Below, one piece after another: positions 13,037 through 25,000 of a stretch of DNA of 60,000 nt. The DNA is from Hydractinia symbiolongicarpus. Its lineage: Eukaryota > Cnidaria > Hydrozoa > Anthoathecata > Hydractiniidae. The stretch lies in assembly GCF_029227915.1 (NCBI RefSeq), contig NC_079878.1, forward strand, positions 21,913,501 to 21,973,500, given 5' to 3'. Position numbers and translations under genes: made by a program. Every line of letters begins with the position of its first letter. Within the stretch, counting starts at the first letter, position 1. Under the pieces are notes generated by a model that saw only the letters and a program-made list of their open reading frames with translations, ran no database searches and was not told the DNA's origin.

Positions 13037-16000
13037 GTAAGATAATCTAACCCTTAAAATTGTTCTTTTTTATACAAAAATGTTCATTTTATTTGGCTTG
13101 GTTACTAGAGACCATACGAGTTGATCAATGTCGAGCCTCAGTATGTTTCATATCTTACCACGACACAAACAAGATATGTTGAGATGTTTGTGTGTGCTGA
13201 TGAGGGATTGGTATGTACTTATATTTGTTGTAGGAATTCTTGCAAAAATTTCTTTTACCATCTCTGTTACATTTCTTTACATAGTACAAAAGGTATAACA
13301 ACGATACTAGTTTGGTACTTGAAAGAATTCTCAATGCACTGTTACAAGTTGACAAGGTAATTTTTACTTTATTTAACACGTCTCTTTTATAAGAAACTTG
13401 CTAGCTGTATATTAGAAGAACATGTTTGTATGTATGTTCGTACAATGAACATCACAATTACAATTATTCTCCCTTAATTTGTAAGTGCATCATTATGATT
13501 GATATCCTGCATCTTTTTATTTACTGACAATTCTTCTATTTCAATTTGAAGAAAAGAATCTAAGAAAACCAACAAAGAATTTCACACTCTCTAAAAATAA
13601 ATTTAAGGCAAATTTAGTGTCAAGGATTTGATACTCCTGAAATCATAAAATGAAAGTGTTTAAAATTGCACTTATTTTAAACTTATTTTCTCATTTTGCA
13701 GTGATTTTTAAAAATCTGCAATAAAACTGAAAAGTTTTTATCTTTGGATTTGAAAGACAATATTAGGCTTGCAAGAGAATGTGTACCCTTAGAATTTTTA
13801 AATTTTACTTACCGCGTTATTTTGGTGGGCTATAATATGCAATAATTAATGAGTTTACTAAAACCATTTTTTACATTTAGGTTTATCAAGCAATCAATGT
13901 TCGTCTAGTGCTTGTTGCTTTGGAAGTTCAAACAAATGGTCCCACTTTTAAGAGATACACGACTGGAGGGAGTGATCTTAGCTCATTTAAGAACTATGTC
14001 AACGATGTTATTAAGAAGACCAGCCAGTTTAAAGATATTCGGATTGACAATGCTCAATTGATGAGGTCAGTCTACATTTCAATCCTTGAGTAAAGTAAAG
14101 TATTATCAAATCTTTATGGGTCAATTACATCTGTTCATTTGATCATGGACATGGTGTTTCAGAATAAAGCATCAAAACCTGTCTGTAATTGTTTACGGCC
14201 CTTATTAATCAACATCACAATAAAAAAACTCATTTTCAAAAGCATTTACCGACCTGAAAATAGGATCACCCTTGGTTTTATATAATAATATGAAGTGTAT
14301 ATGACGATCATAGTGGATATCGTCATTTTCCTTTTGATGTCGCCGAAATTTTCTCTGAAGTTGCCCAAAAAAAATAAGTCTCAAATGTAAAATTTTATGA
14401 CGTTACGACGCGACGTCAATAACACTACCTTAACATCAATATCCTATACTAGTCGATAAGGCCCGTGGAAAAATCCACTTAGGCAGAATAACAGAGAAAA
14501 ACAACCGTCATTTAAATTTTGATGGCGTCAGAAGTGTGTATGCCTGTTGCCTTCATCGTATAGATCTTGGAACGCTGATCAAGAAAATGTATATGATCGT
14601 GTACTTGTGACAAACGGATGCAGAGATATTAGGGTTTAAAGGTTTTTTATGACGTCATTAACCCGTCTATTCCGAAGCGGATTTGGTGACCCAGGCTTGG
14701 AAAACTTACCCAAATTGGTCACAGGTAGTCCTTAGTTACCCACGCAGGAGGTGACGTCAGTAATTTCCACCCGTTTCCAAGTTATTTCGCCTTAAATTTA
14801 AAAGTGCAATGCAATGTCTACACTAATCTTAATATACTTTCCTTTGACGTCAATATTGCTCTAACGTCAAAGTTTTGTAATTTACAGAACAAATTTATAG
14901 GCGATGTTTTATAGACTTTATGAAATAAATTTTATCCACTTTGCAAAAATCACAGATAGACACACGGAACTGGCGTATTATTATAGAGACTAGTCGATAA
15001 GGCCCATGGAGAAATCCACTTAGGCAGATGGACAATGGAAAAATAGGTTGTTTTAGATGTTTTGCGGATGACAGCAGTAAAGATCTCAAAGAAATTAAGA
15101 AATTTATTTTATTCTTTTATTGAATGTGTAGAGGTTGAAGCGCTGATCAAAGTAATGTATAGGATGATATGTTTTCGAGGAACGCAAAAGGAGATACAAG
15201 GATTTAAAAATTGTGCTGACGTCAGCAAAGGCCCGTGGAAACACAAAAATATAGATTTTGAAACGCTGATCAAGAAAATTTATGGGATCATGTACTTTTG
15301 AAAACGGTTGCTGAGATATTAGAGTTTTTTGGTTGACGTCATCAACCTGTCCATTCCGAAACAGATTTGGGGACCTAGGTTTGGGAAACTTACCCAAATT
15401 GGTCCCAGGTGGTCCTTAGTTACCCACGCGGTGAATAAACATTGACGTCACCACCTCATTTCCAAATGATTTGGCCTCTAAGTTTTAAGTGCACTGTAAT
15501 ACCTTCATCAATTTAATATACTTTCCTTTGACGTTAATATTATTTCAACGTTAAAGTTTGGTAAGTCACAGAATAATTATATGGGCGATGTTTTACAGAC
15601 ATTATCAAAGAAGATAGTGAAGATAATAATCCACTTTGCAAAAGTAACAGACAGACGAAACTGGCGTATTATTATATAGACTAGTCGATAAAGCCCGTGG
15701 AAAATCCACTGAGGCAGCGTAAAAATTTTGATGACGTCAGCAACCTATTCATTAAAATTTTAGAATTTTGTTTTCACGTTGCCTCTATTGTGTAGACCTT
15801 AAAGCGCTAATCAAGAAAATATGTATGATCATGTGCTTTTGATATGAGCGGTTAATGAGATAAAAAGAAGGGTTTAAAGATTTTGCTAACGTCAGCATTG
15901 GCCCCAATACCGAAAATGTAAAGGATCATGTACTTTTGAGAAATGGTTGCAGAGATATTAAGGTTTAAAGGTTTTGTGATGACGTCATCAACCCGCCCAT

Positions 16001-19000
16001 TCTGAAACGGATTTGGGGACCCAGGTTTGGGAAACTTACCCAAATTGGTCCTACGTGGTCCCTAGTTACCTACGCGGCAAAACAGTATTGACGTAACCAG
16101 CTCGTTTCCTTAAAGTTCTTAGTACCCTAAAGTTTTTAAACCCTTTATCTCATTAACCGGTCATCAAAACCACACGATCAAATACATTTTCTTTACCAGA
16201 AATTTAAGCTTAACACAATAAAAGCAACGTGAAAATAAGGTTTTAAATTATAATTTTTTTTAGATGAGTTCCTGACGTCATCAAAATTGAAATGACGCTT
16301 CTGTTTCATTCTTATCCTGCCTCAGTGGATTTTTCCACGGGCTTTTATGACTAGTTTTAGTAATAATTTATGTGGAATTACAGTGTTTGCCTATCATATA
16401 TGAATGTTTCCATTTTAGTCATTATTACTGGAGTGACTGTGCAGGTATGGCTTATGTAGGAGCACTTTGTGGAAGTGCATCAGCTGGCGTCGATGCAGTA
16501 AGTAATACTGATATTAATACGACAAATGTTGTCGTCTCTTAGTAGATTTATTAAATAGTTTTAGAGCTTCAGAATAGTAGTAATACTGCTAATTAGACGA
16601 CTTTACTTGTAGTGGTCATTTGGAAGTATTAGTGGTCCAGTGGTAATAATTGGTCACGAATTTGGACATAACATGAACTTCCCACACGGTAAGCTTCTTA
16701 ACAAGCCTTAAGGGTTAAGTAGCATAGCTAGAAAGTCTTTAATCTTTCTAACGAAGTAGCAACACATAATTTTAATTGTAATTTTAGATGGAGACACATG
16801 CAAATGTTTAACACCAAGAGGTTGTTTGATGGGTGGCTCAAAGTATGCGTATATCCGTTTAAGATACAGATATTACGAAACTTAAGCCTGAAATTGTGTG
16901 GTAAAACAAGCTAAGGAAGAATGTTTCTGATTCATATACAACAATTTAAAAATATTAACCTTGTTTTTATCTTGTTGTTTTATACAATTTGTTTAATTTT
17001 TAGATCTGGTAGACCTGGTTTTTCTGATTGCAATCTAAACAGGCTTAAAGAAAAAACATTTGCCTGCATTAACGATTATCCCGTTGCTGTAAGTTACTTC
17101 CCTAGTATACAATATTTGTAAATGCACTGATCCAACAATTGACATCTAAAAATAACGTTATTTTACAGCCTTTATTATCCAAATGCGGCAATGGAATCAA
17201 AGAGCCTGGCGAAGAATGTGACTGTGGTACTCCAGAGGTATTGCATGAGTGTTTATGAAAATTTCATTTGTTACAGATCAGGAAACAGAACAAAGTAGTT
17301 AAATGGTGTTTACATCGTGAAAACTTCTTTTTTAACTGTAGACATGTGCAGCGAACAATGATAGCTGTTGTGAACCTCATGGATGTAGATTAAAGCCACA
17401 TGTGCAGTGTAGTTATGTTAATAACCCTGAGTGCTGCTCCATGCAGTGTTTGGTAAGAATTGGTTTTGTACTTAAAACATAAATAATTACGTCCTATATT
17501 AACAGAAAGAGCGCTCCTTTATACTCCCAGCAGAATCAACATAATGAAAGCTGTGGTATACCATACTTTTTTTATACCACATATATACTTCCTGGAACCT
17601 AGGTCTACGCTCTTCTGTTATTCAAATAAAAATACTAACGAAGTACTTTTAACGTTTTGTAGTATAAAAAGCAAGGTACATTATGTAGAGAAGCCAATGG
17701 AAATTGTGACGTACCCGAGTACTGCACTGGACTGAATGCTATAGTAAGTAGCTCTTCTATATTTAACAATATAATTTATTCAGATGTGATTTTTATTGTT
17801 TAATTTCAATTTCTAGTGTCCAACTGATAATGTCGTTGCAAATGGGATGCATTGTGGAGACAGTCTTAAGGTTTACCCGCGTGTTTTTAATAATTTTAGT
17901 CTGAAATTCGATCATGTTATACATACAATTACATTAACTTTGCCTCCATTGGTGTAACGAGTTTCAATACTATAAACTTCGAATCTAACGTTTTTTGGCT
18001 CAAACATCACACTAGCCTTGCAGTGGAGCTGTGATATGTTGAATAAAGCTCCCCCTGGAATGTGCTTATTTTTTTATCAGTATATGTAATTTCTACAACA
18101 AAGTAAATTTTGTCTTTTTATTTTTTTATGAAGATGCTTATTGGGACACTACATCGATCAAACGAACATAAAACTACATTAAATCCAAAAGTAATTGGTC
18201 GCTACTTCAAATTTGTACCGAAACATTGGAACAATAATGGGTATGCTTGCATGAAGATTGAGATGGATGGTTGTGAATCAAACCAAGGTGAAGATACTGT
18301 TAATTTTGTTTCCTTCACAGATCATTTATGAATATTTTAAAACAACAAACTTTTTAACTAACACAAGTAACCTGTCTCTTGTCTAATTTGCATAACTTTT
18401 CCAGAACAGCTTCACTGATGGCATTAAATGTTGTAAATATATTTGCGTGTTGTTGTTAAATTAAGGTCATGTGTATTCGCCATTCAATTTTTATTGTTTG
18501 CTTGATGATTTTAAACTTTTTTTCCCTTTGCAGCTGCTGCTTCATCGCCAACTCCTATTATAACTGAGCATTTATACTATCACAGAGAAATGTGTGTTAC
18601 ACCCAACATTACTAGTTGTTCCGGAGATATCCCTGATGGTACTAAAATAATGTATCGTACAATGCCGAATTATGATTGCGATCACGAACATATGCAATTC
18701 ATATATAAGCCAGATGGTACTCTGATTCATAAATGTAGTGGAAAGAATGTTTGCCCAAGTGACGATGGCCAGTATTGGATTATTTCGAGTGCCTGTGATG
18801 CAGAGGCATCAAAGTATACCAGAACAGCGGTATGGTTGTTCTTCTCCTGTGAATCAAAATGGAAGCATATACTAATTCTTGTAGGCAAGCGCCGGATATT
18901 TGTCAAAAAAAATCTTTAATTTTTTTTTTCGTCTAAGCGGTTATGGTTCCTTGCATAAATTTCTTATTTTGCTAAACATGCTTCTTCGCGAGGATTAACA

Positions 19001-22000
19001 CTTCCCTGGTGTACTTCTTTGTTTTATAATGCAAAAAGAAGAATCCTCGTTTCTCTTAGACCCGACTTTTTTCTTGAAACATTTGAAAATGTGTCTTTTA
19101 GGGCAATTCGTTAAAACAAATAGCATCAGGAAAATGTGCTGGCGCTAGAGATGGCTGGCCAAATTCTGGTGATCTCCTTATGTTAAAAAGCACATGCGAC
19201 GCTTCCGATGATAGATCGAAATTGTTCTTTCTCCATACAGGTAAGACCTTTCTGAAAATTACACCTACCGTGTAATTTTGGGAAATCTTTAATCTCAGAA
19301 ATATGCCTGGTTTTGAAAATATTTCAATCGTGTAAAAACAGCGACGTCATTTGAATCTACCTATCTAACAGCAATGTAAAATTTTCATATAATAGAATTG
19401 TTGCTAAAAAGTTGAAACACCGTCTATGCGGCATGCTTTAATGGCACTGACTAAAATTAGTACCCGCGGAATGTTCTAGGATCCCTTATCCGTGAAAATA
19501 CATCAGGTAAATTTAAATCAAAGTTCCCTTATAAATTTGCTGTCATATTTTCCAATTTTAGACTGTATACTTCCTCTTGGCTTTGCTAATGGGAAACTTC
19601 CCGATTCTGCTTTTTCTGCTGGAAATTACAGAGAAGAAAAATACAATATTGAAAACATTCGTATAAACAAAAATGGTTGGTGTGCGAAGAGCAAGACAGA
19701 TGGTAGTTGGTTTAAAATTGATTTTGGAAAGGTAAGATAATGAAGTAGAATATATATTGTTAAACTTAATGCAAAAATAACGTTTATGAACTAGGTTGAA
19801 ACCATTTACAAGAAATATACCGTACCGATCTAATAGCTCTTAAAGAGATATATCCAGGCAAAATTCGGCACAAACTGCCTCGCAGCTTACCACAATGACT
19901 CGGGAAGTAGGTAGTGAAAAGTTCTTCTCGCATTTAAGGACAAGGATAAGGACGTTGACCTTCTCGGTGGTACTACACATGAACCATCCAGCTCTTGTCT
20001 TTAGCCACCAATCGTCGCTCAAGTTTCGAGAAGTTCATTATTTGTTGACTGAAAAAAGGATCTTTGAAAGATGGATCGTTCTTAAGTGTAAAATGTCAAA
20101 ATATTACTGGTTACCGTTAGGGTGTGATAAAAAATAAAATATGTTCGTCGTGCTTAAACAAGCGCAATTGATTTATAAACAATCTCGAAAACAACGATTT
20201 GAGAAACCGCGAATTATATTACAAGCGTTTTTTTCTATTTACAAAGCCAGTACATTAAATAAAACATATGTGCCATAAAAGTTAAGTATGCAAATGGTTT
20301 TTGTATTTTCAGCCTGAAACCATCCATATAATATATTTAGACAAAGCAGCAAATCTCGAAGCAAGTTTATTTCTGTACTAGGTACACGCAATTTAAACAT
20401 ATTAAAGCTCGTTTCTCAATGGTTTCAGCGGAATTGAACTTTTTCAAAACGAACTAATTGTTTTCACCTTGGTCATCAAATTTAAAGGTTACTTACCTAA
20501 GCCACGAATCTGTGAAAAGCTCCGCAATGCACCAGATGAGGAGAATTCCAGGGTTGACGCCCTTTGCAAACTGTGTTAAACCGTGGAAAAATGCTCGTCT
20601 CGACATTTTTGTGTGCGGTAGTAGCCAACAAAATCTCTCTTAAACCATAGTTTTAAATAATATCTTAGCGTGTGGAAGTATCCCAAGTTAGAATGAAGGG
20701 AACCTATTGGAATTGGATAACAGGCTATCACCTGATGTACTCGGATGATGACGTGCAATGGCATGGGTACAAAGAAAGTAGCGCAACACATTGGAAAGTA
20801 AGTTGACTAAAATCCAAATGTTAAAAGTTCTTGATACCGGGCAAAACATATTTTCGACAAATTTGTTGACTTTTTTAGGATATGAACAGTTACTGTTACA
20901 ATGGAGAGTGCGCTAAAACATATGATCACCAATGTCGCAGTTTATGGAATGCTGGTATGTATAATTTGCCCCTTTTAAAACAAGTTAAGTGAGAAATCTA
21001 GAAAAGTTCTCTATTTCTCCCGCATTTTTTTAAATTTTCCTAACAGGCTTCATGACCAAACTTACTTTGTTAAAGAATATAAGTCTATATGTCTAATGAT
21101 ACATGGCCAGTGAAATCTTGTATTCGCTATGTTTCTTTAACTATTCGAAGCGCGAGCAACGGGTACAACCCGTTCTAATAACAATCCGATTTGAACTGTT
21201 GTGCGCTGATTGGTTCGTTTAAATGTTATGTAACAACGAAACAAATGTGCTTGCCACACTTATTAAAATAACTACATAAAATCCATAAAGCAAGATAATT
21301 TTCTGTTGAACGTTGACCCTAGTGTGGAACCTAGGTGAACAGCGGATTGACAGTAATGATTTAACCTGCTGTTCTGGGTTTAGCTATACTGTGATTTTAC
21401 TACATGTCGAACTGTATCTACTTCTTATTACTAGCTAATAAACATTATTTATCCTTAACTATCAATAGAAATGTAAATTTTATCTCCTAAAGATCAAAAT
21501 CTGTGTTTTGTTACCAACAATGTTGTATAATCTGTTTGGGCATAATAAGCCGGTTACCATATTATATCCTCCTTGCAAAAGTAGTAAAAGTGATAGATAT
21601 AACTCGTCATAACGGTCATTTTTTTCATCGCCAAAACAAAAACGTTATCTTCAATGTTTCCCCTGAAAATCGTAACTTTTAACATTTCAGTGTTCCAATA
21701 AATGGGTTATTGATTATGGGAAAACACAGCGACCATATATTTTTAGGCGCTTTTTATTCTAAAATGACATTCCTCGACAACGGTGCTATGTTTTGAATAT
21801 AACTAAATAATAAGTCATCTAATTGAACATTTCTTAGACGCAAAAAAGGCTACTGATATCTGTTGGTCGGAGTTGAACAGCGCAAATCTAAGTGGCTATG
21901 GAACATGTGATTCAACAAAGAACATCTCTTGTGCCACAAGGTAAATTCGAAAATATCCTCAGAAAATAATACTTATCTTAATTTTATTATTATTCTGTTT

Positions 22001-25000
22001 GATGTTATAGCAATATCAAGTGTGGACAGCTCCAGTGCGAAGCTAGTGAAACAAAACCATATTATATCAACTATGGTACACAATACAAAAAATTCACAAT
22101 TAACGGTGTCAAATGCAGGTGTGTACATACCCATAAGACCTTTTTTTATGTATTAAAGGGGCTACAAAACGAGCTTTAATTCTCGACTTTAGTGACATAC
22201 ACGAAAGCCGAGTTAATGGCGGGAACAAAGTTTATAAGTAATGAGGACAAAAACAACATCTTAAATCATCTTTGATGTCATATTTGGTAAACTAAAAGTC
22301 ACAGCGCTTACGTTGCTTTTAAATCGAATTTTCTGGTAAAATAAACTTGACCCAGATAACTAGCTATGTTTTTCTTAATTTTGCACAGAATATATCAAAC
22401 AACGATGCAAAAACGATTGCATCAATTTTGAAATGCAACAACGCTGCCTTTTTGGAGCTATTAAATAAGGCTATTTAGTATAGCAGTTAGATTTGCTTCC
22501 CACCAAACACACTTTCGATTTTACTGTTATGTATTATATTTTGCATGCCAGAATGCTAAAAAATACGTACATGTTATCTATAGTTCTGCCTTCAAAAATG
22601 TAGCAAATCATGAAAAAGTATTTATTAATTACCAGATTGTCTATATTGTTGCAATAAAGCGGATTGATTTTCTTGTACATTGACCGCCTGAATGATCTCG
22701 TTTTTACACAATTTTATTCAAAATGTGCGAAGATGGAGCGCATCATCAATGACAGAGATCTTATTTGATCTGTTTTTCACCCCTTTAATAAATTTAGACA
22801 CCGATTGCATGGCAATTAAAAAAAAGCTTGACATATCTTTTTTCATTTTGTGCTGATTTTCTGCGATCTTAAATCAAGATGAGGAATTGCATCTTTAGAT
22901 TAACTGAAAAGGAAATCTTGTTATAATATTAAATTTTCAGCGGAGCTCAAATCACCACAAGTGAGCAGGCTGGTCTTGGAATGGTGGTTGATGGTACCAA
23001 ATGTGCTGATGGAAAAGTAATACATTAGTTTAATAAAAACGTTCATCTGTGTTGAAAAACTATATAGCCTGGCGGTTTTGATAATGCTGGAAAATGGTAT
23101 TTCATATATTTTCTATTTTTACCTTTAGGTTTGCGTCAAACAACAATGTAAGACACCTGTTGAGCATGGTTTTGCAACATGTCCTTCTACCGGTGGTGTT
23201 ATTTGCAATGGCAAAGGAGTAAGGCCTTTATATTTTCCTAGCAATCTCTGTTACATATGATATAAAAGGTACACAAAAACATGCGACTTGCAAATAAATT
23301 TTGTATTTTCTAGACTTGCCAGGCTAATGGAAAATGTCAATGCGAAAGTGGATATAATCCTGATACTGGTTGCACAGAAAGTAAGTCCTTACATAATATC
23401 GACATGACTTGTGATTGCAAAGAAAACACAGGATAAAAACAATTCTTATTATTTCATTTTGTTATAGAGTTGGTTGCTGTTCATGGGGTTTGGGGAGACT
23501 GGTCCCAATGGACGGTGTGTAACAAAGGTTGCAGTAGTGGCACACGAAAAAGACACCGTTTCTGTAATCAACCCATTCCTAAACATAACGGAAATGATTG
23601 TTCCGGATCAAGATTGCAGGAAGAGAATTGCAACACAGATCCATGCCCAAGTATGTCTTATAATAATTTTTGAACACATAACAGCTTTTTCTTGTAATAT
23701 ACATGCTCCTTGAACTAGTCTAAGTTTATTTGCGCATGTTAAGGTGACGTGGGTGATCGACAAAATTAAACAACCACAATTATTTGTTGCAAATTCCAAC
23801 TTTTTCGGACTATTGCAGTCCCCCGGCTAAATTGTTTTATAATGCGCAGGTCGCAGAATTATTAGAGCATGTCTAAGGTTTTTAGAAAACCTTAGACATG
23901 TGCCTAAGTGAAACCGTTGCTGCCTACGGGCTGCAGAGCAATCGTCGGGAGATGCTGTTTAGCAATTGTTGGAAGGTGCTAAGAAACATAAAAGCATGGG
24001 GAAGGATGCTATTGAAATAAAATAATATGCTAAAATGTCTGCAAAACCTCTTCAGCTCCTTCTGTAGTACTAATAATGTAATAATGTACAATATTATTAC
24101 TGAAGATGGTGTAATCTGAAAAGCGTTCGATATGTTATTTACCATGCTAAAACTAAGTTAGTAGTTAGTCACATGACGCATATATGGATAAAGTGGAAGA
24201 AATTTTTATTACAAGCTAATATGAACATCAACATAACATTTGATAACATTTTTTATAGTTGGACGTTCGTGCAAAGCAATCAAAATGATCCTTAAAAAAG
24301 ATGGGCGAAAAGTTTATGACGGTATATATACAATAAAGCCAAGCAGTGATGTTACGTTAAGTGTCTACTGTGACATGACCAGGGATGGAGGTGGTTGGAC
24401 TTTGGTTGTTTCATCACATTCAAACTCGTGGACAGTTGAAAACGTGAGGCTAAGAAATAAAGATTCACCTAAACTTAAGGAAGATTATTCAATCCTAAAG
24501 TATGCTGATTTGATAAAAAGAAGTTACTTGATAAAAGATACTAAGTTTCAATACAGACTTGAAGCTGAGACACTGGGTAAGTGAATAATTTCCCGGGTTT
24601 TTAATCTGATTGAGATGTACTGTTACGTCTGGACTTCTTTTGCATGGATCGTCACAACTAACTTATCAGAGCTGTTATGTTTTTCCTGAACCATTGTTGC
24701 ATTACGTTTGCCTTGGATGATACTTTTAGCAGTTGATGTAAAAATAGTCGGCGATACGATAATAATCCGATGCATCTTCTTTCCTATTTCGTCATTTTTT
24801 TTGTTTTTTTAACTTCTATCTTGTTTTTCACCTTTGCAGACAAACGGAAGGATACATTGCCTAATATAGGCATGTTCTGTATTACTTTTAGGTTACTGGG
24901 GCGGTGTATTTGAGGCAACAAATCGTTACGAAGTTGATTCCTCAAATGAAAACCAAAAAGACGTAAAAATAATTAAGAAATTCAATAATTGGGAATTCAA

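Noticed and set aside
13109-17870. Venom-type metalloprotease toxin
   Set aside because: The protease-disintegrin core resembles the snake venom class only because both belong to the ADAM/reprolysin family. Nothing in the sequence shows a venom role.
19840-20045. Hidden exon in intron 23
   Set aside because: The block is conserved between the genes, but indels not divisible by three break every frame.
18134-20797. Misassembly as the cause of the odd discoidin order
   Set aside because: Gene B shows the same order with the same exon lengths and phases in independently diverged DNA.
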